A stretch of DNA of 64,000 nucleotides from Schistosoma mansoni. Lineage: Eukaryota; Platyhelminthes; Trematoda; Strigeidida; Schistosomatidae. The first letter of the stretch is position 1. Each line of letters begins with the position of its first letter. The notes under the pieces are model-generated. The model saw only the letters and a list, made by a program, of their open reading frames with translations. It did not search any database and was not told the DNA's origin. Below, piece after piece: positions 13,501 through 25,500 of the stretch. Location: assembly GCF_000237925.1 (NCBI RefSeq), contig NC_031502.1, positions 25,983,951-26,047,950 of the forward strand, written 5' to 3'. The position numbers and the translations under genes were made by a program.

Positions 13501-16500
13501 CATGAGTCAATTGAAGCTAGACCGCCATCGAAAACCTGGAAGCACTGGATGGCCGTTTTGTCCTATTATGGGACTCCTCAGCAGTGGGCACCCATGGTCC
13601 CGCCTCGCGAGCGAAATTCGAACCCAGGATCTACCAGACTCATGATTTCAACTATGAAAATAATAAATTCTTCACAAAACCCCCTCTGATCTATAATTAT
13701 ATGCTCACTGGTGACTGACTTCAAGAAATATTTCCTTGAGTTCTAGTGGGAAGCAGTGGCCAGTGGAGTTCTACCAAGTCTGTTGTAGAGATATCAACTC
13801 ACTGAAGACAATTGATGAACGGTCGCTCAAAATCGTGGATTGGTTGAAGTTAGACATTAACACCGTTGGATGCCGGCTCAGTGGTCTATCGATTAAGGGC
13901 TCCGGCTCGAGACTGGTGGTGGTGGGTTCGAATCTTGCGAGTGCGGGATCGTGGATGCGCACTGATGAGGAGTCCCATAGTAGGGCGAAACGGCCTTTGT
14001 CCAGTTCTTCCAGGTTTTCCCTGGTGGTCTAGCTTCAATTGACTCATGATTCCAACTATGAATATTCGAATAAACAAAACAGGAAAATATCACGTGGACC
14101 CCAAACATTTGACCATACAAACACAACATGCTGTTTACAGGGTAGACCGATTATAACTTTCATATGAAACAAACAATTCTAGTGTCCGTTGATCAGTTCA
14201 TCAATCACTAACAAGTCTTCCCAGAGGTTCTTTATATACCAAATCAATGAATCAACGGTATATGGGTCAAACAAGTTTACATGTGATTATAATGCTGCCT
14301 TTTTTGTACATAACAAGTTAGTAGTCAAATAAAAGTTTATCAATGTACTATTATTTTAAGCGGTGTGTAAAGGGATTTTGAAATAAATGCATGAATCAAA
14401 GTAGATAAGTGGAGGGCGTTCCAACTTGGTATGATCGAAAAGTAAACGCGAGAGAGGATTCGAACCTGGTTCAACCAGTTTCATGAACCTGTAACTAATG
14501 ACCAATTCGAAACGCTGTTCTCCTATAAAACTGAGACAGTTATATTAATTGATCACTGAATGATAGTGACAAACGTTATGCTTATTTAGCCTACTTATAA
14601 TTTTAAATCCAGATGCTTGATACGAAATGGTTGTAGATGATTGACAGGAAGCCCTAGGCATAAATGTCAAACAAACTGGCAATTGTCAGTTGGCAAGATA
14701 CATATACAATTATGAGAGTACTAACGATGTTCATGGAATTTGAACCCATGTCATAATCAAAGATGTTACCGTTGAGCTACCCTGTTCACAACTAATATTC
14801 AATTAAATTGTAATATCTATACCATTAATCGGTGTAATATGCATAAATGCAACTCCACCTGAAGCTGCTTTGGGGTTACTGTCTGTTCCAAGCCTAGATA
14901 GATGAGGAAGGTTGGGTATATGGTTAGAAATCTCAGCCTAAACAAAAGAATCTAGCTAAAAAAAACTAGCCGGAAAAAATCACTTTAGCCGTTCACAATT
15001 CCACTTGGAAGATGAAGGGTCTTCACTTAGAAGAGTTTTATGACGCGCCTCATGATGAAAGCCAAGAAGTCACGAAGCCGATGATGTCCCTCTCTGATAA
15101 TCAGGGTAACAAATAATATAGGTTGATAGAACGTTCGTACAATGTATGAGACTGGGAGGACCAGTTGAACAGCTAGGAGATGAAAAGACACAACTTGGCG
15201 GTTCTCGGAATAAGTGAAGTCCATTGGACGCAAGCTGGACGGAAAAGAATAGTTTCGAGAGATGCTACTCTGGTCATGAGGAAGAAACTGCTTCTCACAC
15301 AAAAGAAGTTGTCGCACTGATGCTGTTGTCCGAACAAGTACGTATAACACTTTTAGGGATGGGAATCTCATGGATCCAGAATCATCAAAGCATCCTTTGA
15401 AGCAACGAAGAGGCTAAAAATAAATTTTATTCAGTGATATGCGCCCACCAGTAATAGCAGTGGAGACGATAAAAACCAGTTTTACGAGGAGCTGTGGTCG
15501 AGGGTAAAGTAATGCTCAGGAAAGGACCTGACTACGCTGATGAGAGACCTGAATTTCAAGGTCAGCATGGACGACACCGAGTATGAAGACATCATGGGAC
15601 AACATGGAATGGGAGAAAGGAACGAGAATGTTGAGAAACCGGGAAATCTAAGTGTTTTCAACAATATGGTTAAAGGTGACATCGTTTGCCTTCATGAACG
15701 TATACACACAAGTACATGGATTTCACTGGACTACATTACACAGAACAAGATCGATCATATCTGCATCAATAAAAAATACAGAAGGTTCATGGAAGATGAA
15801 CAAACAAAGACAGAAGCTGATATATCCTCAGATCACCAACTCATGGTGATGTGTTTGTTCAAGATACGATGTTCTTGTTTCAAATTAACATGAACTATGC
15901 TCATCATAACACTCAGAATGTGATTTGTTGTAACTTGTAGTATGCTCTATATGTGATTTCATCCGAATTCATAATCGAAACGAGTATACAATAAATATAT
16001 AAATGAGTGTATTTCCAACTGGGGTCGTCGTCGTGTTTGGAAGTTAATAAATCTTCATTTTTACCAGTCTTGGTGTTCTTACTTCGCATCGTGGGAATTG
16101 CAGTAGTTCTTCGTTTTACAAACATAAGTATTAAGCGATTCCGACACAATAACTAGCGACGACAAGACATAACAATTGCTGACGCAATCATAACAACTGA
16201 ACAGTCATAACAAAGATACCTCACAACAATAGGTTCCAACCCCTAAAAATCCTTACAAATGAGAAACTACTATAGAGACGTGACAGGAAGTGCTAGGTCC
16301 CAAGAAGCACCAGCACAAAGAATAGATCACTATTGACACCCTGTGCAAAATTCAAGGAAGGAAGAAAGAACAAGAAAGCACCAATTAACGACAGCCGAAC
16401 AAGAGTAGAGAAATTCAAGACACACGCCGAATACACAGGATCGAACTAGAGAGTTAAGAGGAGCATTGAAGCCAACAGATGAAAATACGTAGAAGACCTA

Positions 16501-19500
16501 GCAACAGCAAAGGAAAGAGCTACAAGAGAAGGAAATACGAATCAATTGTATGATACAAAGAAGAAACTGTATGAATGGAGAGGTAATGATACCACTACTA
16601 GTACTACTATTTGTCTAGACCGATGTGGTTTAGTGGTGATTCAAACCCGCTAACTACATGGTTGAAAGTTTAATGAGTGAACTTCAGTAGACTAACATTT
16701 CAGGATACATATATATCTATACTTTGCTTACCTAGCTATTAGTATAATTCCACTGGAATCTTTGTCTAATCGATGAACAGTTGACAATTCACCAATGTAT
16801 TTTTCTTCACCTTTTCCATGATGATTTCGTTTTCTTATTAATGATTCAATACGCGGTAATAAATCAACAATATTATGTTTACAATCAGCTCCAGCTAAAA
16901 AAAAATATATATATATATACAAGTAAGCAATGTTTTGAGATGGCATAATGGATACATATATGTATGCCTTCGAATCATTATTCATGTATTCTAAGACTAA
17001 CAGGTTCCCCCAAATGCCCTGGTACGGCCGAGAGTGGGGAGAGTCCGCTCTCCCTCTCCAAATGCTCTCACATGGCCACGTGTATATAGCCTCTGTCAGG
17101 GAAGTCTTACTCACTGCCTTCTCGTGGCGGTGTTGTTTACGAAATTGAAAGGACGAAAAGCGAAAGTCCGGCGCTTTAAACGGGTTGGTGGGTGTGGAGT
17201 GTCCACCTAGAGGAGTTGGAAAACCCTGATTCCAAACCAATGGTGCACATGGGCTGACTCCAGTATCCTGAAGGAACAAATGGCGTATGAATCAATCGTT
17301 GGTGACCGGCTACCATGTGACTGCATCTCCTTACGATGCTTCACTGCCTTGTTTGTGGATCAGACCTTTAGGTCAAAGGCTCCGGGTGTGGCCGCCTAAG
17401 AAAACCACCTGTTTCAGTCTGGGCACCTGTGCAGTATCACAGCCCTCACACAAATCAAATGAGATTTGTGTGGCGCATATGTATCTGGTGCTTCTTTGTA
17501 CCAATATTTATGTGTTCAAATAATAATAAGACTAGCAGGTAAATAATGCTGAAATTAGAAGCAGAGAACTGGGTAAAGATAGTTGATGAGGTTTCAAGTT
17601 TTTTATCCACTGAGGTAGTCAAGATATATGCTAATTATCTCGAATTACTGTCTACCTTGCCTTAATATGTAATTCTCGCTTGGGAGGGAGTATGTGGGAA
17701 AAGACCTAAGGGCGGTCAAACTAAAGTGTAGTATTAGTCCACGAAATCATTCATTGACTGTTGTATTGAGCCATTGGTTTGAGATGTTGTGTGACACGAC
17801 TCAGATTAGGTCATAATAGTGTAGATTCGTTCGCTCCATGTCTTTTCTCAGATCTTTGATTTTAAAATTACCTTATACATTTCATTCTGCACATTTATTC
17901 ATCCTAAATCATATTTTTTTGTTTAATGTTTTTTTACTGCTAATGGACGTACTGTTGGTGTCTCTACTAGTCCGGGATTTGTCTTAATACTTCCATCTTG
18001 TGCTGATACACTTTGAGCCAATGCACCCATGCCAGACTCTATGCGGTTTATGATATATATCTTAAACAGGGATCAACAGTTAAAAAAACAACTGTTTACT
18101 AGCCGAATGAACTGACTATCAAAAAGATTAAATCCAAATCAAGGACTTGATAAACGTGAAGTTGTACTCTTCGTGGTGCCCCTTCCAGCCCTCTTGGGGT
18201 CGGTGAGAAAGATTGACTTTTTTGGAGACACTTATTGATGATACGGCATGGGTTCTCGTAAGAATTTCATCACTAGCCTCATTTCCATGCTAACTCAGTG
18301 TCTTCTTGTCACCAGTACCGACTATCTCACTTCTTTATTTCGAACAGTAGACAATCATCATTTGTTTTATTAATAAATATTATCCAGTAAATATATTTAT
18401 ATATGTATATATATAACTTGGATATAATAAAAATATTATTAGTTTAGCAAATGACGGCTTAATGGTCCAGAGGTTGGGTATCCGCGCATGAGACCGAAGA
18501 TTCTGGGTCCGAAGCCCCTGTGCTGAAAACACCCCCATTGCCCCCAAATGCTCTGGTATGGTGGAGGGCGGGGAAAATCAGCTCTTCCTCTCGAAATACT
18601 TTTATATAGCCACGCGTATATAGCCACTGTTAAGAAAGTCCTATTCACTGCCTTCTCATGGCATTACTGTTCTTCACGGAATCAAGAGTAAGAAAAGCGA
18701 ATGTCCGACGCTTTAACTGAGTTGGTGGATACAGATGATCTTGAGATGGTGGAGAAGATTTATAGCTCAAGTGGATGGTTTTGATGGAGTTTTGTTCTTT
18801 GCGGTCCGTCAAAAAACAGAAGGTCTACCCTGGGGGAGTTGGAAAACCCATATTCCAAACCAATGGTGCACATGGGCTCCAGTATCCTGAGGAAACAAAT
18901 GGTGTATGAACCAATTGTCCGTCACCATCTCCCATGGGACTCCATCTTCTGGAGAACAGTAAGACTAAAAATGGCAGACTAAAGGTTTAAGGTCGAATTC
19001 GTACTGAAGACTGTAGTGGAGTGTGATGGGAGTAAGATGTTTGCCTTAGACAATCAGCATCTGCAGCGATGTTAACTTATCCCAACGGAGAGAAAGATTA
19101 GCAAAGTTTGGGTTTAAATATGATTACTTTCTGAGAAAAAACACCTATGAAATTTGTATAAACAGATAAATGGACTTACGTTGAGATGCTATTCCACGTG
19201 GTTTATTCAGAGCGATCACATTTTCTATTTCCGATTTTATAAAAGAAAAAAGAATAAAAAGTAATGTTTGAAATAGTGAGAATGATTATTTTTAAACTAT
19301 AAAAAAACTTGCATAGACAGGAGATCAGTTCAGATCTGAATAGTTCGGCGGTAACATCTCAAACTGTAATGCTAAGTAGTACTGTAGGTTCCACTCCTAT
19401 AGGGAAACATTAGTCCCCTAAACGATTCTAGATACACCTTACTAATGGGAGCTAACTGGCACGTAACCTAGGTCATGTAAGGTTTCCGACAGGTGACCCC

Positions 19501-22500
19501 CAACCATATAACGCAGATAATGTCATATTGCTGACTTCGAGTTCCAGTGAAACAAATGTATTTGGTCATAGTCAATCAAGTAGGTAGTGAGATAGAGAGG
19601 CTCAGTAATGACATTGGTTAATATATCTAAGGGGATTTCAAGTACCTAAGTTTCTACCTACTATACTGCACATTACCAGTAAGAAATTGGAATGTAATGG
19701 TCTATATTAATAATTTCGGTCAATTGGTTATAAATAGATACACTGACTATATCAACGACAATAATTGTTTCGAATTGGACGTTATGTTCTCACTTGTCTG
19801 TCATCCCAATGGGATTGAACTTTATTCGGCTAGTTCCAAATCAGAACAGGGATAAGAGTGAAACAAGAAATATCTCAAATAAACGGAAAGAATAAAATAA
19901 ACAAAAGGGTTTATATATAGTTAACTTGAAAGTGACCAACTTGGTCTCGTGTGCAGTTACGGGTATGAGGACTAATATCACTTCCCGGCTGGCCACACCG
20001 TGGAAGGGTATTTCTTGAAGGACCTGAGAAAGAAGTTGGATTACTGCTGGTCTTAACAACCTGGGAGCTAGACCGCAGTGCCCAAGGGACAACTGCTTGA
20101 GTCACGCACGGCCTTTTTGTGGGGGATTTTTGACGTGTTAGCTCCGTTCTTCAAAGGACCTTACCGACGGAGAAGGAGATCCGTGGGATAAGGCGAGGTG
20201 TGCATTTTTAGGGTCGACCTTTTCTAACCCCACCTCTCCTTGTGAGAAGGCAGAATCGCTGTTATGCTGGTTGTCTGAAGGAAACACCTTACTGCTGTCA
20301 CACCTCTGGACAGTCAGCAGTACGACTTTGCCTTCGGACCTTGGGTTTGCTGCTTTTAGTCTTACCGCTCATCAACCGACCTGTCTGGCATGGTAGGACC
20401 TTGAGGAACGATTGTTCCAGCCAGTATAGCTCGATTGGTTCATCACGATAGGCAAGCCCGACCACTACGTCAAGGTAGCAGCAACGGTCGGGATATATAG
20501 TTAACACAAGTTTCTAATATATTATCGATCTATCCACTAAAGCTGATTGGCTGAAATGCACTAATCAGGATATTTCGATTCAAAATTGCACTAAATATGC
20601 AACCATTGAAATTCCATCTTGTTAACAGTCAACTTGATTGAAGTTCATGCCTCTAACGACTCCTCGAATATCGGTAATCCATCCTCAAAGCTGCTCAGTC
20701 AGTTATTACTCATAAGTAACTTTAGGAATTTATTTATTTATTTAGACACATAAATATTGGTACAAAAAGCACCAGATAAACATGCGTCTCACAAATCTCA
20801 TTCGATTTGTGTGAGGGCTGTGATACTGCACAGGTGCACAAACTGAAGCAGGTGATTTTCTTAGGGGACTACACCCGGACCCTTTGACCTAAAGGTCTGA
20901 TCCATAAGGCAATGGAGCATCGTAAGGAGATGCAGTCACATGGCAGCCGGTGACCAACGATTGGTTCATATGCCATTTGTTCCTTCAGGATACTGGAGCC
21001 ATCCCATGTGCACCACTGGTTTGGAATGAGGGTTTTCCAACTCCCTTAGGTGGACTCTCCGTGTCCACTTTAGGAATAGAGAAAACAAAAAGTGAAATTA
21101 GTTATAAATTGCGACTTTTATTTGACAAACCTCTTATTTCTATAATTGATTTATACAATACCATTGCAGCTTCTTCTTCAGTTAATAAATCAAATTTATA
21201 TGGATCTTCATCCGGGATACGATATCCTTGACTATCCAATTTTTCTGGAATCGATGTCGATGTCGATTTATTGGATGGTATATCTAAGGCTAAAAAAAGT
21301 AACCCGAAAATAAAATGTATTTATCATTGAAATAGTATAATCACGTTTAAGATATATACTGTGAGGATGGTCCACAGGTGAAGTTGAGAAAACTCAGAAG
21401 GAGCCCGACATATTCCATCCAATCAGCTTTTGGAAGAATATTCTAGAATTACTACGTATAGCTTCCCTATTGGACAATGCTGATAAGTCCCTGTGTGCGG
21501 ATTGGCTAACTATAATGATGATTTCGTTTCTATTAAAAACTATAAATACCTAACAATTTTATACCATAATCGACACTGTTTGGAATAACATTCCTTCTAC
21601 TTGTCTTCTGTCTTCTGATTTGTGACTTGGGAGGGTTCTGGCGTTCGAGTGCTCAAGTGTTACGCGACCGACTAAGAAATCTAAGTTCGCGATATAACAT
21701 ATACACACCTGAATTGTGATCTGATTAGGATCTAGCACGCGTGTTTCATCCCAAAATAAGACTCGTCAGATGATTATATGTGCCATATTTTAGTGTGGAT
21801 ATTCACATTGAGACTTCAACCAAACACCTGACGCTCTAAATACGGATTAAAACTCAACTAAAGATATTGACAGTGGAATGATTTAATTCCGTTGAAAAAA
21901 ATTAGTGGTCATTTGGACAGTGTTCGAGCTCCAATATGGACATCAATACTGGGGTGGAGATACATTCAGATGAAGAGTCCCAAGTAGGACGAGACGTGTA
22001 TCTTGGATTCTACTGCTACCCACAACCCGTTTATTAAAATTACCTAGTTTTCCTCTACTACTGGTAAATTGTAGTACTGATGAATAAGCAAGTCCTTTAA
22101 TAAATCCTAACTTATATTACCACCCTGACCTCTGCTAAATTCTGAATGGATGTTCTCGCTTTTGGTGTTAGATTTTACGTCTTTAGGGTCATTGCTGTTA
22201 CTACATAAACAGGATTATATTTTGGGAATATGGAAAACCTTCCAAAAAGTCCTGTCCTTCCTTTCTTATCCGCGTATAGATGGATTGTTAACGGTTTGCA
22301 TACTTTGCTGACAACCACTAGTGACTCTTAAAAATGACCCTGAGGATGTTAGACCAATGTTTAGTCAATCAGTGTGTAGACAATATCAAATGATAGTTTA
22401 TCACACAAATAACATTAAAACTAGGAGTTCAGGTCAATGGAATAAGATATTTGTCGATTGTAGAGAACTTTTAATAGCTCACTTCTTTGTGAAGTATGTC

Positions 22501-25500
22501 GCGGTGATAATGTTTTCTAGAAAGACAATGGATGCTTAAATAAATGATCAGATCATCCAGCTTAGAGAACATAACACTTCCAAAAATAACCATATTACCC
22601 AATCTTTAGTCAGTATAGGACCTAGCGCGAATGTGTATAAGTCCGGATAGTATCATCTCACAGCAGTGTAGCGAGAGAGAGGGAGACTGACAGATTGTTG
22701 GGGAGATCCAGAAAACTTCTTGAAAAAACATCCAAAAAAGGCTCTGAAAACACTGAGAAGAATCTTACCCAATCAGCATTCACTAAAAGTTTTGCCAGAA
22801 ATATCTAGAAAGTGGAAAGTCACATGTTGGGTTTCTGATTGGATGACTACTATACTACTACTATGTTTAGTAGCATTCCAGAATTCTCCGGGATTCCAAG
22901 GCCATCTAAAATACCATAGAAACCCTAAACTTTCTGTACAGGAACAAACCTTTGGAGTAAAGCGGTTTCTTCCATATTTTGCGCCTTTTTTTCTCGTATT
23001 CAAGTTGCTGTGTAGATTTAGCCTGGGGGGGTACTAGAAGTGCTTAAGAACCCAATCTAGCGTTCGGTTAGAAGACTTATCAAAGATAAATGGAGAAAAG
23101 GAATATAAAAGCAAATCAAATGAAAAGCTGAATAAAGGGAACGTGGTCTAAAAAAAGAACAAACGAAATTGTAGAATGAAAGTTGAGTAGTAACATTTAA
23201 ATTAAAGTTTAGAGGAAGTGAGGTACCAGATACATATGCACCGCACAAATCTCATTTGACTTGTGTGAGGGCTGTGATACTGCACAGGTGCCTGAACTGA
23301 AGCAGGTGGTTTTCCTAGGGGGCGGCCACACCCGGAGCCTTTGACCTAAAGGTCTAACCCACAAGGCAGTGGAACATCGTGAGGAGATACAGTCCCATGG
23401 TAGCCGGTCACCAACAACTGGTTCATACGCCAATTGTTCCCTCAGGATACTGGAGCCAGCCCATGTGCACCATTGGTTTGGAATCAGGGTTTTCCAACTC
23501 CTCTAGGTGGACACTCCACACCCACCAACCCGGTTAAAGCGCCGGACATTCGCATTTCGTCCTCTCAATTTCGTAAACAACACCCCCGCCACGAGAAGGC
23601 AATGAGTAGGAATTCCCTGTCAGAGGCTGTATACGCGTGGCCATGTGAGAGTATTTCGAGAGGGAGAGCGGACTCTCCTCACTCTCGGTCGTACCAGGGC
23701 AATTGGGGGGGGGGGGTAAGAAAGAATGAATGCATGTGAGCACCCAGCGAAATTAACATTAAGCCACTTAAATACTAAAGTACACATATATGTACACGAA
23801 AAATGTATCAATCATTACACAATACATAACAATAAACTCAACAATAAAATACTTACTAGTACCAGTGTACAAATTTAACTTGGTTCTTTGACGGATAATT
23901 CTAACTACATCTGATCCATATTCAACGTCATCATCGTGATGATGACCATCATTGTGATGATGACCATCATCATCATTTTCGTTAAATTTCAATGAATCAC
24001 TATTATTATTTCGGCGTACATTATGATCAACACGAACAGTTTTGGTTCCATGGACCAATTTTCCTTGTTTTCTTAGATTTATATTACTTTTCGAAGTAAT
24101 ATCAGTATGTGTATTAGTAGTAGTTATAGTAGAAGCAAGATGAGGAATATGCTTTTTACCAATCCTAGCTTTATGCTGTGAAATTACCAATGGATTAACA
24201 GTATTGTTAACTACTGAGCTGATATCTTCCATTGGATTTGTATTAGATCCTGTGGAACCTGTGTACATTAATAAGAGTGAGGAAATAAAAGGAAGGATTA
24301 AATTAAAAGATTAGCCAAATCCTTTCCGTACCATATTCAAAACAATCTATTTGATATGCTTATCAGTCAATCGGCTCAGGACAGAGTTGGATGGAGAATG
24401 CTGGTGAGCGGCCTATGCTCCTCGACGAGGGGTAACAGGCGTAAGTAAGTAAGTAAGTATCAGTCAATCATTCAATCACAACGTAAAAACTTGGTATGTA
24501 TGTACATAGGTCAAGTTGCCGTACCGCATTAGCAAAGAGAGATGAAATTGTCAGGTCAAATCCCAGAATAGTAGACGTAGTAATAGTATCACGAGTAATA
24601 AGTTGATTAACTTATGTAGATCAGAGGGAGTTTTTGTGGAGAATTTAGTATTTTCATAGTTGAAATCATGAGTCAATTGAACCTAGACCACCAGGGAAAA
24701 CCTGGAAGAACTGGACAAAGGCCGTTTCGCCCTACTATGGGACTCCTCATCAGTGCGCATCCACGATCCCGCACTCGCAAGATTCGAACCCACCACCACC
24801 AGTCTCGAGCCGGAGCCCTTAATCGATAGACCACTGAGCCGGCATCCAACGGTGTTAATGTCTAACTTCAACCAATCCACGATTTTGAGCGACCGTTCAC
24901 CAATTGTATCCAGTGAATTGATATCTCTACAACAGACTTGGTAGAACTCCACTGGCCACTGCTTCCCACTAGAACTCAAGGAAATATTTCTTGAAGCCAG
25001 TCACTAGTGAGCATATAATTATAGATCAGAGGGGGGTTTTGTGAAGAATTTAGTATTTTCATAGTTGAAATCATGAGGTTTTCCATGGTGGTCTAGCTTC
25101 AATTGACTCATGATTTCAACTATGAAAATAACTTATGTAGTACAACAATAAGACGTTCATAATGTGTGATGTATTAATACAATACATTTATGATAATCTG
25201 ATGACATATTTGCTTGCAAGGACATTTCTATCTGACAAATGAAAGATTGAACCGGACAAGTTTGAAGAGTAAACAGAGATAATAAAAAGAACAACGTGGA
25301 TATCGCTTTGGATAATAAATCAGGATTACCAGGGTAGGTTCTAAGTGAGAACAAACTGTTTTTGACTACCTAAGGTGAGTTTGATACTTTGTATGGGGAA
25401 GGCTTCAAAAAAACCTTAGAACTCGCCTCTGGCACTTCTATACGAAACCACACCTCATACATACATCTGATAATTAAACGTGTGACCAGATTGTTCGAAA

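Noticed and set aside
13736-14032. 98-codon open frame present twice (also 24683-24979 on the other strand)
   Set aside because: It spans the SINE leader, tRNA-like head and ribozyme block. Conservation reflects recent SINE copies, not a protein.
16728-17279. 183-codon minus-strand frame
   Set aside because: The last 55 codons are a genuine RPUSD4 exon, but the rest is a family-A repeat and intron read through. The exon is annotated with its splice sites instead.
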